Positions 7,426 through 15,760 of a stretch of DNA of 64,000 nucleotides are shown here, piece by piece. The notes under the pieces are model-generated. The model ran no database searches. It was not told where the DNA came from and saw only the letters and a program-made list of their open reading frames with translations. Each line of letters starts with the position of its first letter. The first letter of the stretch is position 1. Location: the NCBI RefSeq assembly GCF_014207955.1, contig NZ_JACHLK010000003.1:372001-436000 (forward strand). Direction: 5' to 3'. The DNA is from Acidovorax soli (GTDB lineage Bacteria; Pseudomonadota; Gammaproteobacteria; Burkholderiales; Burkholderiaceae_C). Made by a program: the position numbers and the translations under genes.

Positions 7426-9842
7426 ACCAGCGTGACCCCCTTTCCCTGAGCCGCGACGCCGTGGACGACCCGGTGGTGGCGGAGGCCAATGCCCAGGCCG
7501 CTGAGGCGCAGGCAGCGCCCTCGGCACCGCCCGCCGAGCTGCGTGCCATGGGGCGCTCCCACATCCATGAAAGCGCACGCGCCCAGGTGGCCGGCGCAGC
7601 AAGCTACATCGACGACCTGCCCGAGATCAAGGGCACGTTGTACGCGGCGCCCATTCTCTCCACCGTGGCGCACGGGCGCCTGAACGGCGTGGACGCAAGC
7701 GCGGCCCTGGCCCTGCCCGGCGTGCGCGGCGTGGTGCTGGCGGCCGATGTGCCAGGCGACAAGATGCTGGCGGCCTTTGCGCACGACGAGCCGGTGTTCG
7801 CCCTGGACACGGTGCAGCACATCGGCCAGGTCATCGGCCTGGTGGTGGCCGACACGGTGATGCAGGCGCGCCGCGCGGTGCGCGCCGTGAAGCTCGATAT
7901 CACCCCCCTGCCCGCCATCCTCTCGGTGCAGGCCGCACTGGAGGCACAGAGCTATGTGCTGCCCCCGGTGTTCGTGCGCCGTGGCGATGCGGCCGCCGGC
8001 CTGGCGGCATCGCAGCACCGGCTGGAAGGCAGCTTCGAAGTCGGCGGGCAAGAGCATTTCTACCTCGAAGGCCAGATCGCCTACGCCATGCCGCTGGAGC
8101 AGAAGCAATGGTGGGTGTACTCCAGCACCCAGCACCCCGGCGAGGTGCAGCACTGGGTGGCGCATGCCCTGGGCATCGACAACCACGCGGTGCGCGTGGA
8201 GTGCCGGCGCATGGGTGGGGGCTTCGGCGGCAAGGAGACCCAGGCCGGCCACCTGGCCGTGTGGGCCGCCGTGGCGGCGCACAAGCTGGGCCGGCCCATC
8301 AAGCTGCGCCTGGACCGCGACGAGGACTTCATGGTCACCGGCAAGCGCCACCCGTTCGCCTACCGCTACGACGTGGGCTTCGATGGTACCGGCCGCATCA
8401 CCGGGCTGAACCTGCACATGGCGGCCAACTGCGGCTTCTCGGCCGACCTGTCGGGCCCCGTGGCCGACCGGGCCGTGTTCCACAGCGACAACGCCTACTA
8501 CCTGAGCGACGTGGAGATCGCCTCCTACCGCTGCAAGACCAACACCCAGAGCCACACCGCCTTCCGCGGCTTCGGCGGGCCGCAGGGGGTGGTGGTGATC
8601 GAGGCCATCCTGGGCGACATCGCGCGCGCCCTGGGCCTGGACGCGCAGGACGTGCGCCTGCGCAACCTCTACGGCCGCGATGCAAGCGAGGGCCGCAACG
8701 TCACCCACTACCAGATGACCGTGGAGGACAACATCCTGCACGAACTCATGCCCCAGCTGGAGCGCGATGCCAACTACCGCGAGCGCCAGGCCGCCATCGC
8801 GGCGTGGAACGCCACCAGCCCCGTGCTCAAGCGCGGCCTGGCGATCACGCCGGTGAAGTTCGGCATCAGCTTCACGGCCACGCTGTTCAACCAGGCCGGC
8901 GCGCTGGTGCATGTGTACACCGACGGCAGCGTGCAGGTGAACCATGGCGGCACCGAAATGGGCCAGGGCCTGCACACCAAGGTGGCGCAGATCGTGGCCG
9001 ACGAACTGGGCGTGCCGCTGCACCGCGTGCTGGTCACGGCCAGCGATACCAGCAAGGTGCCCAATGCCAGCGCCACCGCCGCATCGAGCGGCACCGACCT
9101 GAACGGCCGCGCCGCCCAATTCGCGGCACGCCATGTGCGCGACAACCTGGCGGCGTATGTCTGCGGGCTGGATGGCTGCGGCGCGGGCGCGATCCGGTTC
9201 GCGGGTGGCCAGGTGATCTCGCCCAAGCAGGTGCGCGCCTTCGACGACGTGGTCAAGGAGGCGTATGCCAACCGCATCCAGCTGTGGAGCGACGGCTTCT
9301 ACCGCACGCCCAAGATCCACTACGACAAGGCCACGCTCACGGGCCGGCCGTTCTACTACTTCTCGTACGGTGCGGCCTGCACCGAGGTGGTGATCGACAC
9401 GCTGACCGGCGAGAACCGCGTGGTCGCCGTGGACATCCTGCACGACGTGGGCCACAGCATCAACCCGGCCATCGACATCGGCCAGATCGAGGGCGGCTTC
9501 GTGCAGGGCATGGGCTGGCTCACCACCGAGCAACTGGTGTGGAACGACAAGGGCTACCTGGCCACGCACGCACCCAGCACCTACAAGATCCCGGCCACGG
9601 GCGACATCCCCGCGCATTTCCGCGTGGACCTCTGGCCCGAGGCCAACCGCGAGGACAACGTGGGCGGCAGCAAGGCCGTGGGCGAACCGCCGTTCATGCT
9701 GGCCATCAGCGTCTACGAGGCCCTGCGCAATGCCGTGGCCGCAGGGCGTGGTGCGGGCGAAGACAGCCTGGCCCCCGTTCGCCTGACAGCCCCCGCCACG
9801 GCGGAGAACGTGCTGCGCGCGCTGGGAAAAATCAGCGACTGA
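7422..9842 (+). CDS. xdhB: Xanthine dehydrogenase molybdopterin subunit
   Basis: 806-aa catalytic subunit. Family motifs appear in order: EHFYLEGQ, GGGFGGKE, FRGFGGPQG, GGTEMGQGLHTK and, near the C-terminus, VGEPPFML with the catalytic glutamate. It binds the molybdenum cofactor and hydroxylates hypoxanthine and xanthine. The ATG overlaps the xdhA stop by 4 bases. The cofactor-insertion partner xdhC is not adjacent but lies at 19.2-20.0 kb. Only 5 bp separate the stop from the convergent GGDEF gene. Confidence 0.96.
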   Translation: MNQRDPLSLSRDAVDDPVVAEANAQAAEAQAAPSAPPAELRAMGRSHIHESARAQVAGAASYIDDLPEIKGTLYAAPILSTVAHGRLNGVDASAALALPGVRGVVLAADVPGDKMLAAFAHDEPVFALDTVQHIGQVIGLVVADTVMQARRAVRAVKLDITPLPAILSVQAALEAQSYVLPPVFVRRGDAAAGLAASQHRLEGSFEVGGQEHFYLEGQIAYAMPLEQKQWWVYSSTQHPGEVQHWVAHALGIDNHAVRVECRRMGGGFGGKETQAGHLAVWAAVAAHKLGRPIKLRLDRDEDFMVTGKRHPFAYRYDVGFDGTGRITGLNLHMAANCGFSADLSGPVADRAVFHSDNAYYLSDVEIASYRCKTNTQSHTAFRGFGGPQGVVVIEAILGDIARALGLDAQDVRLRNLYGRDASEGRNVTHYQMTVEDNILHELMPQLERDANYRERQAAIAAWNATSPVLKRGLAITPVKFGISFTATLFNQAGALVHVYTDGSVQVNHGGTEMGQGLHTKVAQIVADELGVPLHRVLVTASDTSKVPNASATAASSGTDLNGRAAQFAARHVRDNLAAYVCGLDGCGAGAIRFAGGQVISPKQVRAFDDVVKEAYANRIQLWSDGFYRTPKIHYDKATLTGRPFYYFSYGAACTEVVIDTLTGENRVVAVDILHDVGHSINPAIDIGQIEGGFVQGMGWLTTEQLVWNDKGYLATHAPSTYKIPATGDIPAHFRVDLWPEANREDNVGGSKAVGEPPFMLAISVYEALRNAVAAGRGAGEDSLAPVRLTAPATAENVLRALGKISD

Positions 9843-9847
9843 GGAAT

Positions 9848-11953
9848 TCAGTACGGACCAAGGGCCATGCGGCCTGAAGAAGTCATGTCGCGCGCATGCC
9901 GGGTCTCCACCCGGTTGCGCCCGGCGCGCTTGGCGTCGTAGCAGGCCATGTCGGCCGCATACAGCACCGAGGCCACGTCGTGCAGGTGGGCATCGAGCAC
10001 CACCAGGCCGATGCTCACGCCCAAGGTGAAGCTGCGCCCCTGGTAGGACGGCTCCCAGGCCTGCACCGTGGCGCGCAGTTGCTCGGCCACGGCCTGGCCA
10101 CGGGCCAGCGTGCAGCCGGGCAGCACCACGGCGAACTCATCGCCCCCCAGGCGCGCAGACCAGCCGACCTGGCGCACCTGGGTCTCGATGAGCCGGGCCA
10201 CATGGCGCAGCACGTCGTCGCCCGCATCGTGGCCGGCCACGTCGTTGACCAGCGTGAAATGGTCGAGGTCAAGGAACAGCACCACGCCATCCTCGCCCGC
10301 GTCCGCCCCGTCCGAGTCGCCTGCGCTGGCCGGACCGCGCGCACGCGTGGAGCGCTCGGCCAGCAGCAGCGCCAGGCGGTGCTCGAAGGCCGAGCGGTTG
10401 TGCAGCTGGGTGAGCGCATCGTGCGTGAGCTCCCAGGCCTGCTGGTACTGGGCGGCCCGGGCGGCGGTGATGTCCTCCAGCATCCAGACGGTGCTGGCGC
10501 CCAGCGCCTGCGACCGCACCGTGCGCCCCTGCACGCGCGCCCAGACGGGGCTGCCGTCCTTGCGCACAAAGCACACGTCCCCGTCGAAGGCGCCATGCGC
10601 GGCGAAGGCCGCCTGCACGCGCTCGCCCAGGCGGGCGTAGTCCGCGTCCGATCCGTAGAGCGCGCGCGCGGGCCGGCCCTGCAGCTCGCCGTCGGCATAG
10701 CCGAGCATGAGGCTGGCCTGCCGCCCCACCACCTCCAGGACGCCGTGGCGCGTGATGACGATGCCCACCGAGGAATGCTCCAGAATGGCCTCGAACTGTC
10801 CGCCCACCAGGGTGTGCAGGTGGTCCCGCTGCTGCTTTTGCTGCGCCAGGCCATCGAACACGCGCACCAGGGTGTCCACCTCGCCCCGGCTGACGGGCCA
10901 CTCCACCACGGCCCGGGCATCGCGGCGCAGCAGTTGCAGTGCGCTGCGGCACAGCTGGGCCAGGGGCTGGGCCATCCATACCATCACGGAGGCCAGCAGC
11001 AAAACGCCCAGCGCGATCACCGCCGCAGCCAGCCACCAGGCCTCGCGCTGGGCACCCTGCAACGGCGCCAGCAGGGCCTGTGAATTGCTCACGCGCGCCA
11101 CGAACCACTGCGGCAGCGGCATGCCTGCCACGCTCACGATGTGGTCGGGCAGCACCTCGGTCGATCCGCGCCCGACCACGGGCTGCGCCCGGCGCAACCA
11201 GTCCGCAAAGACGGGGGCCAGGCCGGGCTCGTCACGCACCTGGCCCATGATGCGCGCCGGATCGGTGTGCGAGAGGATGGTGCCATCGCGCGTGAAGACC
11301 ACCAGGCGCGAGTCCTCGCGCGCGGGCAGCGCCATGGATTGGGGCAGCAGGCCCTGCGACTGCAGCTTGAGCGCGCCGGCCACCACGCCCAGCACGGTGC
11401 CTTCTTCGCTGTGTAAGGGCAGCGTGAACATGATGCGGGCATCGCTGGTGCGCCCGGCGATCAGCTCGGAGACGACCGGCTTGCCATCGATCAGGGTACG
11501 GCGCAGTGCATCGCGCTCCGCCGGGTCCAGGTCGGAGGCCTTGGCCAGTTGGCCCGCGCGGATGTTGAGCTTGAGCTCGCCATCCTTGCGCACCACCTGC
11601 AAGGCATCGAAGAAGCCGGCCGCGGGCAGGCCCTGGCGCAGCATCCAGTCCAGCGAGGCCGGTGCATCCAGCATGCCCGGCGTGATGCCTTGGGCTACCG
11701 TGCGCAGCACCTTCTGGCTCTGCTCGATCTTGCTGGCCAGGAGGCGTGCCACGACCTCGACTTCATCGGTCTGCTGGCCGACCACGCGGCGCATGGCCTC
11801 CTGCCCTGCTGCGCGCGACACCAGCCACACCGATGCCGCACTCGCCAGCACCACCACCAGTGCAGCCACCGCCATCAGCCGCAGCACCAGCGAACCTGGC
11901 ATGTTCCAGGCAGGCGGCTCGGCAGCGGCGACGGGGTTGGCGGGTGGCGTCAT
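9848..11953 (-). CDS. Membrane diguanylate cyclase with extracytoplasmic sensor and PAS domain
   Basis: 701-aa protein. A TM helix at about residues 24-46 and a second at about 310-335 bracket a periplasmic dCache-like sensor. A HAMP-like stretch, a PAS domain (ILEHSSVGIVITRHG to TVWMLEDITAARAAQ) and a C-terminal GGDEF domain follow. The active-site loop LGGDEFAVV is canonical, so c-di-GMP synthesis is expected. The inhibitory RxxD site upstream appears as RQVG, so product inhibition through that site is doubtful. It stands alone, convergent with xdhB. The sensed ligand is unknown. Confidence 0.9.
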   Translation of the reverse strand: MTPPANPVAAAEPPAWNMPGSLVLRLMAVAALVVVLASAASVWLVSRAAGQEAMRRVVGQQTDEVEVVARLLASKIEQSQKVLRTVAQGITPGMLDAPASLDWMLRQGLPAAGFFDALQVVRKDGELKLNIRAGQLAKASDLDPAERDALRRTLIDGKPVVSELIAGRTSDARIMFTLPLHSEEGTVLGVVAGALKLQSQGLLPQSMALPAREDSRLVVFTRDGTILSHTDPARIMGQVRDEPGLAPVFADWLRRAQPVVGRGSTEVLPDHIVSVAGMPLPQWFVARVSNSQALLAPLQGAQREAWWLAAAVIALGVLLLASVMVWMAQPLAQLCRSALQLLRRDARAVVEWPVSRGEVDTLVRVFDGLAQQKQQRDHLHTLVGGQFEAILEHSSVGIVITRHGVLEVVGRQASLMLGYADGELQGRPARALYGSDADYARLGERVQAAFAAHGAFDGDVCFVRKDGSPVWARVQGRTVRSQALGASTVWMLEDITAARAAQYQQAWELTHDALTQLHNRSAFEHRLALLLAERSTRARGPASAGDSDGADAGEDGVVLFLDLDHFTLVNDVAGHDAGDDVLRHVARLIETQVRQVGWSARLGGDEFAVVLPGCTLARGQAVAEQLRATVQAWEPSYQGRSFTLGVSIGLVVLDAHLHDVASVLYAADMACYDAKRAGRNRVETRHARDMTSSGRMALGPY

Positions 11954-12112
11954 GCGCTGTCCCGTGGTGGAGGGCTGCAGGTGTGAACGGCGAACGGGGC
12001 AGGCATGGAGCTGTGGGAAACAACAGGGTTTCCCAACGAATATACGCAGCCCCCGCGCGCCCGGGCTTGGGTGGAACCCTCAGGTTCTGCCGAGGAAAAC
12101 CCTAACGGAGGT

Positions 12113-12220
12113 CCCCCCTGAGTCGCTTCGCGCCATCCCCCCAAAGGGGGGACGCTCCCGGTGCGGCGGGGCGGCCCTTGCACGGGAGCACTGGCATGGG
12201 GGCGCGCCAGTTTCTTGGCG
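12113..12220 (+). repeat. Dispersed intergenic repeat, copy A
   Basis: A ~100-bp GC-rich element beginning CCCTGAGTCGCTTCGCGCC, with a CCCCCC-AAA-GGGGGG hairpin, then GGCGGGGCGGCCCTTG and ending CGCGCCAGTTT. Similar copies lie at 14154-14250 (same strand), 20666-20763 and 51461-51582 (opposite strand). This copy lies beyond the 3' end of the minus-strand Crp/Fnr-like gene. Confidence 0.8.
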
Positions 12221-12257
12221 CCGCATCAATGGCCAGGCAGGAGGCTGGCCGTACGGC

Positions 12258-12881
12258 TCAGCCGCCAGCGACCGACTGCAAGGCCATGGGCTGGGGCAGC
12301 CTGAGCACATTGCCGGTGCCGGCGACCAGGCCGTGCTCGCGCAGGTGGCGCATCACGCGCGAGAAGGTCTCGGGGGCGATGCCCAGCTGGGCCGCGATGA
12401 GCCGCTTGCGCTGGTGCAGGGTGACGCTCATGGCGCCGCCGCTGTCGGGCTCGGCGTTCTGCAGCAGCCACTGGGCGCAGCGTGCCTGGGCGTCCTGCGC
12501 CAGGCGGCTCACGGCCAGGCCCGATTGCTGCTGGTAGCCCGTGGCCATGTTGCGCAGCAGGGCCTGCGCGGCAAAGGGCAGTGCCGCGCAGCTGCTGCGG
12601 AACACCTCCACTGGCAGGTGGCGCAGGTGCACCTGGGTCTGCGCCACCATGTCCACCGCGCAGGGCTCGCCAAGCAGGGCCGACGCGGCGTCCAGCCAGA
12701 ACGGGGCCTCCACCACGCCCAGCTGGTGGCGCATCTGCCCCTGCTCGCACACGCCCAGCAGCACGCGCCCCTTCTCCAGGTGCGCCACGGTGGCCAGGGT
12801 CTGGTGGCGGTGGCGCAGCACGTCACCGGCCGCAGCGATCTGGACCTGGGCGGGCAAAGGGAAGAGCGTGGAGGGCAGCAT
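12258..12881 (-). CDS. Crp/Fnr-family transcriptional regulator
   Basis: 207-aa protein with an N-terminal cNMP-binding-like beta roll and a C-terminal Crp HTH (RLIAAQLGIAPETFSRVMRHLREHGLV). The N-terminus lacks the cysteine cluster of true FNR, so it should not carry a 4Fe-4S sensor. I start at the ATG at 12881; the longer frame from 12917 begins inside an FNR-type box and its extra 12 residues look non-coding. It is divergent from the porin gene. Signal and targets are unknown. Confidence 0.82.
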   Translation of the reverse strand: MLPSTLFPLPAQVQIAAAGDVLRHRHQTLATVAHLEKGRVLLGVCEQGQMRHQLGVVEAPFWLDAASALLGEPCAVDMVAQTQVHLRHLPVEVFRSSCAALPFAAQALLRNMATGYQQQSGLAVSRLAQDAQARCAQWLLQNAEPDSGGAMSVTLHQRKRLIAAQLGIAPETFSRVMRHLREHGLVAGTGNVLRLPQPMALQSVAGG

Positions 12882-12916
12882 GGCCCGAACTGTGCCGCGG
12901 CGCGGCCCGGCGTGCA

Positions 12917-12930
12917 TTGAGCAAGATCAA
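12917..12930. promoter_or_regulatory. FNR/Crp-type box TTGAGCAAGATCAA
   Basis: Matches the FNR/Anr consensus TTGAT-N4-ATCAA with one mismatch (G at position 5). It lies between the divergent Crp/Fnr-like gene and the porin gene, 36 bp upstream of the chosen regulator start, so autoregulation and porin control are both possible. Confidence 0.5.
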
Positions 12931-13114
12931 ACCCGGCCCAGCCCGGGACCCGGCGCAAAGGGCCGTCCGGCTCGTGTAAGCAGCTGTTGCCGGGGGGCAT
13001 GGAACTTGCGAACCCTGTCGGCTGGTCCCGCCCACGCACCAAGGTGCGGCATGTGGCGGGTGCCAGATCCCCAAGCCGGACCTCCGGCCCTTTCTCTCAC
13101 CCCAGGAGTACACA

Positions 13115-14152
13115 ATGAAAACAAACCTGCTTGCCCTCTCGCTCGGCAGCGCCCTGCTGTGCGCCGGCGCCGCCGCCCAGGCCCAGAGCTCGGTCCAGCT
13201 GATGGGCCTGACCGACGTGTTCGTCGGCTCCATGCGCAATGCCGGCGACGCCGGCCGCGCCACCGTGCTCAACAGCGGCGGCATGACCACCTCGTGGTTC
13301 GGCGTCAAGGGCACGGAAGACCTCGGCGGCGGCCTCAAGGCCAACTTCGCGCTGACCTCGTTCATCAAGGTGGACACGGGTGTGCAGGGCCGCTTCGTGA
13401 ACGACACCTTCTTCTCGCGCGACGCCAATGTGGGCCTGTCGGGCGGCTTCGGCACGCTGACCGTGGGCCGCGGCCTGGCACCCAACTTCCTGCCCTCCAT
13501 CCTGTCCAACCCCATGGGTGATTCGTTCACCTTCGCGCCGCTGATCCTGCACATGAACGTGCCCCTGTTCAACGGCACGGGCTGGACGGCCACCACGCCC
13601 TCGGACACCGGCTGGTCCAACGAGATCATCTACAGCACGCCCAGCATGGGCGGCCTGACGGTGAATGCGCACTACCAGATCGGCGAGATCGCGGGCGACA
13701 ACGGCAAGAAGAACCTGGGCCTGAATGCGCTGTACTTCAACGGCCCGCTGACCCTCACGGGCTTCTACGAGCGCGACCAGATCAGCAACCCCGCCGTGCC
13801 CAACACCTACCTGGGCACCACCAAGAGCGACTGGATGCTGGGCGGCGCCTACGACTTCACCGTGGTCAAGGCCTTTGCGAGCTACGGCCAGGCCAAGGCC
13901 GACAACACAACCAACAAGGCCAAGACCGCGCAACTGGGCGTGTCCGTGCCGGTGTTCGGCACCGGCAAGGTGCTGGCATCCTGGGCCCAGACCGAGATGT
14001 CGGCCACCGACGTGTCGCGCAAGACCTTCACGCTGGGGTATGACCACTTCCTGTCCAAGCGCACCGATGTCTACGCCATGCTGATGAACGACCGCATCAC
14101 GGCGCGCACCACCGGCAACAGCTTTGGCCTGGGCGTTCGCCACAGGTTTTAA
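13115..14152 (+). CDS. Outer-membrane porin (Omp32-like, Gram-negative porin family)
   Basis: 345-aa precursor. The first 23 residues form a classical Sec signal peptide ending AAAQAQ, followed by SSVQLMGLTDVFVG, the usual first strand of betaproteobacterial trimeric porins, and FGVKGTEDLGGGLKA. The C-terminus is ...GVRHRF, with the terminal Phe needed for BAM recognition. A Shine-Dalgarno AGGAG lies just before the ATG. It likely forms a general diffusion channel for small anions; specificity is not evident. It is divergent from a Crp/Fnr-type gene with an FNR-like box between them. Confidence 0.93.
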   Translation: MKTNLLALSLGSALLCAGAAAQAQSSVQLMGLTDVFVGSMRNAGDAGRATVLNSGGMTTSWFGVKGTEDLGGGLKANFALTSFIKVDTGVQGRFVNDTFFSRDANVGLSGGFGTLTVGRGLAPNFLPSILSNPMGDSFTFAPLILHMNVPLFNGTGWTATTPSDTGWSNEIIYSTPSMGGLTVNAHYQIGEIAGDNGKKNLGLNALYFNGPLTLTGFYERDQISNPAVPNTYLGTTKSDWMLGGAYDFTVVKAFASYGQAKADNTTNKAKTAQLGVSVPVFGTGKVLASWAQTEMSATDVSRKTFTLGYDHFLSKRTDVYAMLMNDRITARTTGNSFGLGVRHRF

Positions 14153-14153
14153 C

Positions 14154-14250
14154 CTCCCCTGAGCCGCTTCGCGTCATCCCCCCAGGGGGACGCTCCCAGC
14201 GCGGCGGGGCGGCCCTTGCGCGGGAGCACTGGGCTGGGGCGCGCCAGTAT
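14154..14250 (+). repeat. Dispersed intergenic repeat, copy B
   Basis: Second copy of the ~100-bp element, beginning 2 bp after the porin stop and running to GCGCGCCAGTAT. It shares the CCTGAGCCGCTTCGCG start, the CCCCCAGGGGG hairpin and the GCGGCGGGGCGGCCCTTG block with copy A. Its position suggests it works as a transcript-end hairpin between the convergent porin and ttuD genes. Confidence 0.8.
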
Positions 14251-14304
14251 TGGCGAGCGCGGCAGCTGGCCTGGGATGGGCCAACGTATCCACGCCCTCT
14301 CGGG

Positions 14305-15657
14305 CTACAACACCAGGATCGCGCGGAAGTCGTTGACGTTGGTGTGCGTGGGCCCGGTGACCAACAGGTCGCCCAGGGCCGCGAAGTAGTTCCAGGCGTC
14401 GTTGCGCTGCAGGGCGTCTTCGATGTCCGCCCCCACGGTGTGGCCGCGCTGCAGCGTGTCGGGCACCACGAAGGCGCCCGCATTGCTTTCCACCCCGTCG
14501 ATGCCGTCGGTGTCGGCTGCCAGCGCCCAGACCGATGGCTCGCCCTGCAAGGCCTTGGCCAGCCCCAGGCAGAACTCGCCCGCGCGGCCGCCCCGGCCGC
14601 GGGGTGCATCGGGTGCGCGCGGGCGCACGGTGACCGTGGTCTCGCCCCCCGAAAGGATGACGCAGGGCGTGCTGAACGGCTGCCCCCGGTGCACCGACGA
14701 ACGCGCCAGCGCCGCGTGCACCTTGCCCACCTCGCGCGACTCGCCCTCGATCTCGTCCGAGAGGATGACGGCGTTGAGCCCGGCGCCCCGCGCCGCCGCA
14801 GCAGCAGCCTCCAGCGCCTGCCAGGGCGTGGCCACCAGGTGCACGGCATGGCCCTCGAACACGGCGTCACCGGGCTTGGGTGTTTCCAGCGCACCCTCGC
14901 GCAGCGCCCGCAGGGTGGGCTCGGGCACCTCGATGCCATAGCGCACCAGGATGGCCAGCGCATCGGCGCAGGTGCTCGCATCGGGCACCGTGGGCCCGCT
15001 CGCGATGACCGAGGGATCGTCGCCCGGCACGTCGCTGATGGTCAGCGTGACCACGCGCGCCGGCGCGCAGGCCGCCGCCAGCCGCCCGCCCTTGATGCGC
15101 GAGAGGTGCTTGCGCACGCAGTTCATCTCGCCGATGTCGGCGCCGCTTTCCAGCAGCGCGCGGTTGATGCGCTGCTTGTCCTCCAGCGTGAGGCCCTCGC
15201 CTGGCAGGGTGAGCAGCGAGGAGCCGCCGCCCGAGATCAGGCACAGCACCAGGTCGTCGGCCGTGAGGCCGGCAGTCAGCTCCAGCAGGCGCTGCGCGGC
15301 CACTTCGCCGGCGGCATCGGGCACGGGGTGGGCGGCCTCGACCACTTCGATGCGCTGCGCCAGGCCTGCCGGCCGCGGCGGGATGTGGCCATAGCGCGTC
15401 ACCACCAGGCCCGACAGGGGCGCATCCTCGGGCCACAGGGCTTCGAGCGCCTGGGCCATGGCACCACCGGCCTTGCCGCCGCCCAGCACCAGGGTGCGCC
15501 CGCGCGGTGGCGCGGGCAGCCAGGCGCGCATGCCGTGCAGGGGCTGGGCGCTGCGCACGGCCACGTCAAAAAGGCCGCGCAGAAAGCCGCGGGGATCGGT
15601 GCGGAAGTCAGGCAAGGAGCCGGGTGGGGAAGCAGAGGTTTCGGACATGGGGTGCAT
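14305..15657 (-). CDS. ttuD: Glycerate 2-kinase / hydroxypyruvate reductase-like (MOFRL family)
   Basis: 450-aa protein of the GckA/TtuD family. It has the N-terminal VLGGGKAGGAMAQALE nucleotide-binding motif, the CLISGGGSSLLTLP loop, NCVRKHLSRIKGG, and C-terminal MOFRL signatures (ILSGGETTVTV, ALAADTDGIDG). The family phosphorylates D-glycerate to 2-phosphoglycerate; some members were named hydroxypyruvate reductases. In a urate/allantoin cluster it could channel glyoxylate-derived glycerate into central metabolism. The start is the ATG at 15657, with GAGG upstream; MSET at 15648 is an alternative. Confidence 0.87.
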   Translation of the reverse strand: MHPMSETSASPPGSLPDFRTDPRGFLRGLFDVAVRSAQPLHGMRAWLPAPPRGRTLVLGGGKAGGAMAQALEALWPEDAPLSGLVVTRYGHIPPRPAGLAQRIEVVEAAHPVPDAAGEVAAQRLLELTAGLTADDLVLCLISGGGSSLLTLPGEGLTLEDKQRINRALLESGADIGEMNCVRKHLSRIKGGRLAAACAPARVVTLTISDVPGDDPSVIASGPTVPDASTCADALAILVRYGIEVPEPTLRALREGALETPKPGDAVFEGHAVHLVATPWQALEAAAAAARGAGLNAVILSDEIEGESREVGKVHAALARSSVHRGQPFSTPCVILSGGETTVTVRPRAPDAPRGRGGRAGEFCLGLAKALQGEPSVWALAADTDGIDGVESNAGAFVVPDTLQRGHTVGADIEDALQRNDAWNYFAALGDLLVTGPTHTNVNDFRAILVL

Positions 15658-15760
15658 TGTGCGCGGCCTCGGGCAAACAGGTGTAAACCCGAACCCGCTG
15701 TAACCCAACTGTCACAAGCGGCCGGTATGGTGGACCCCCTAGAAGTGACAAATTGCAACC

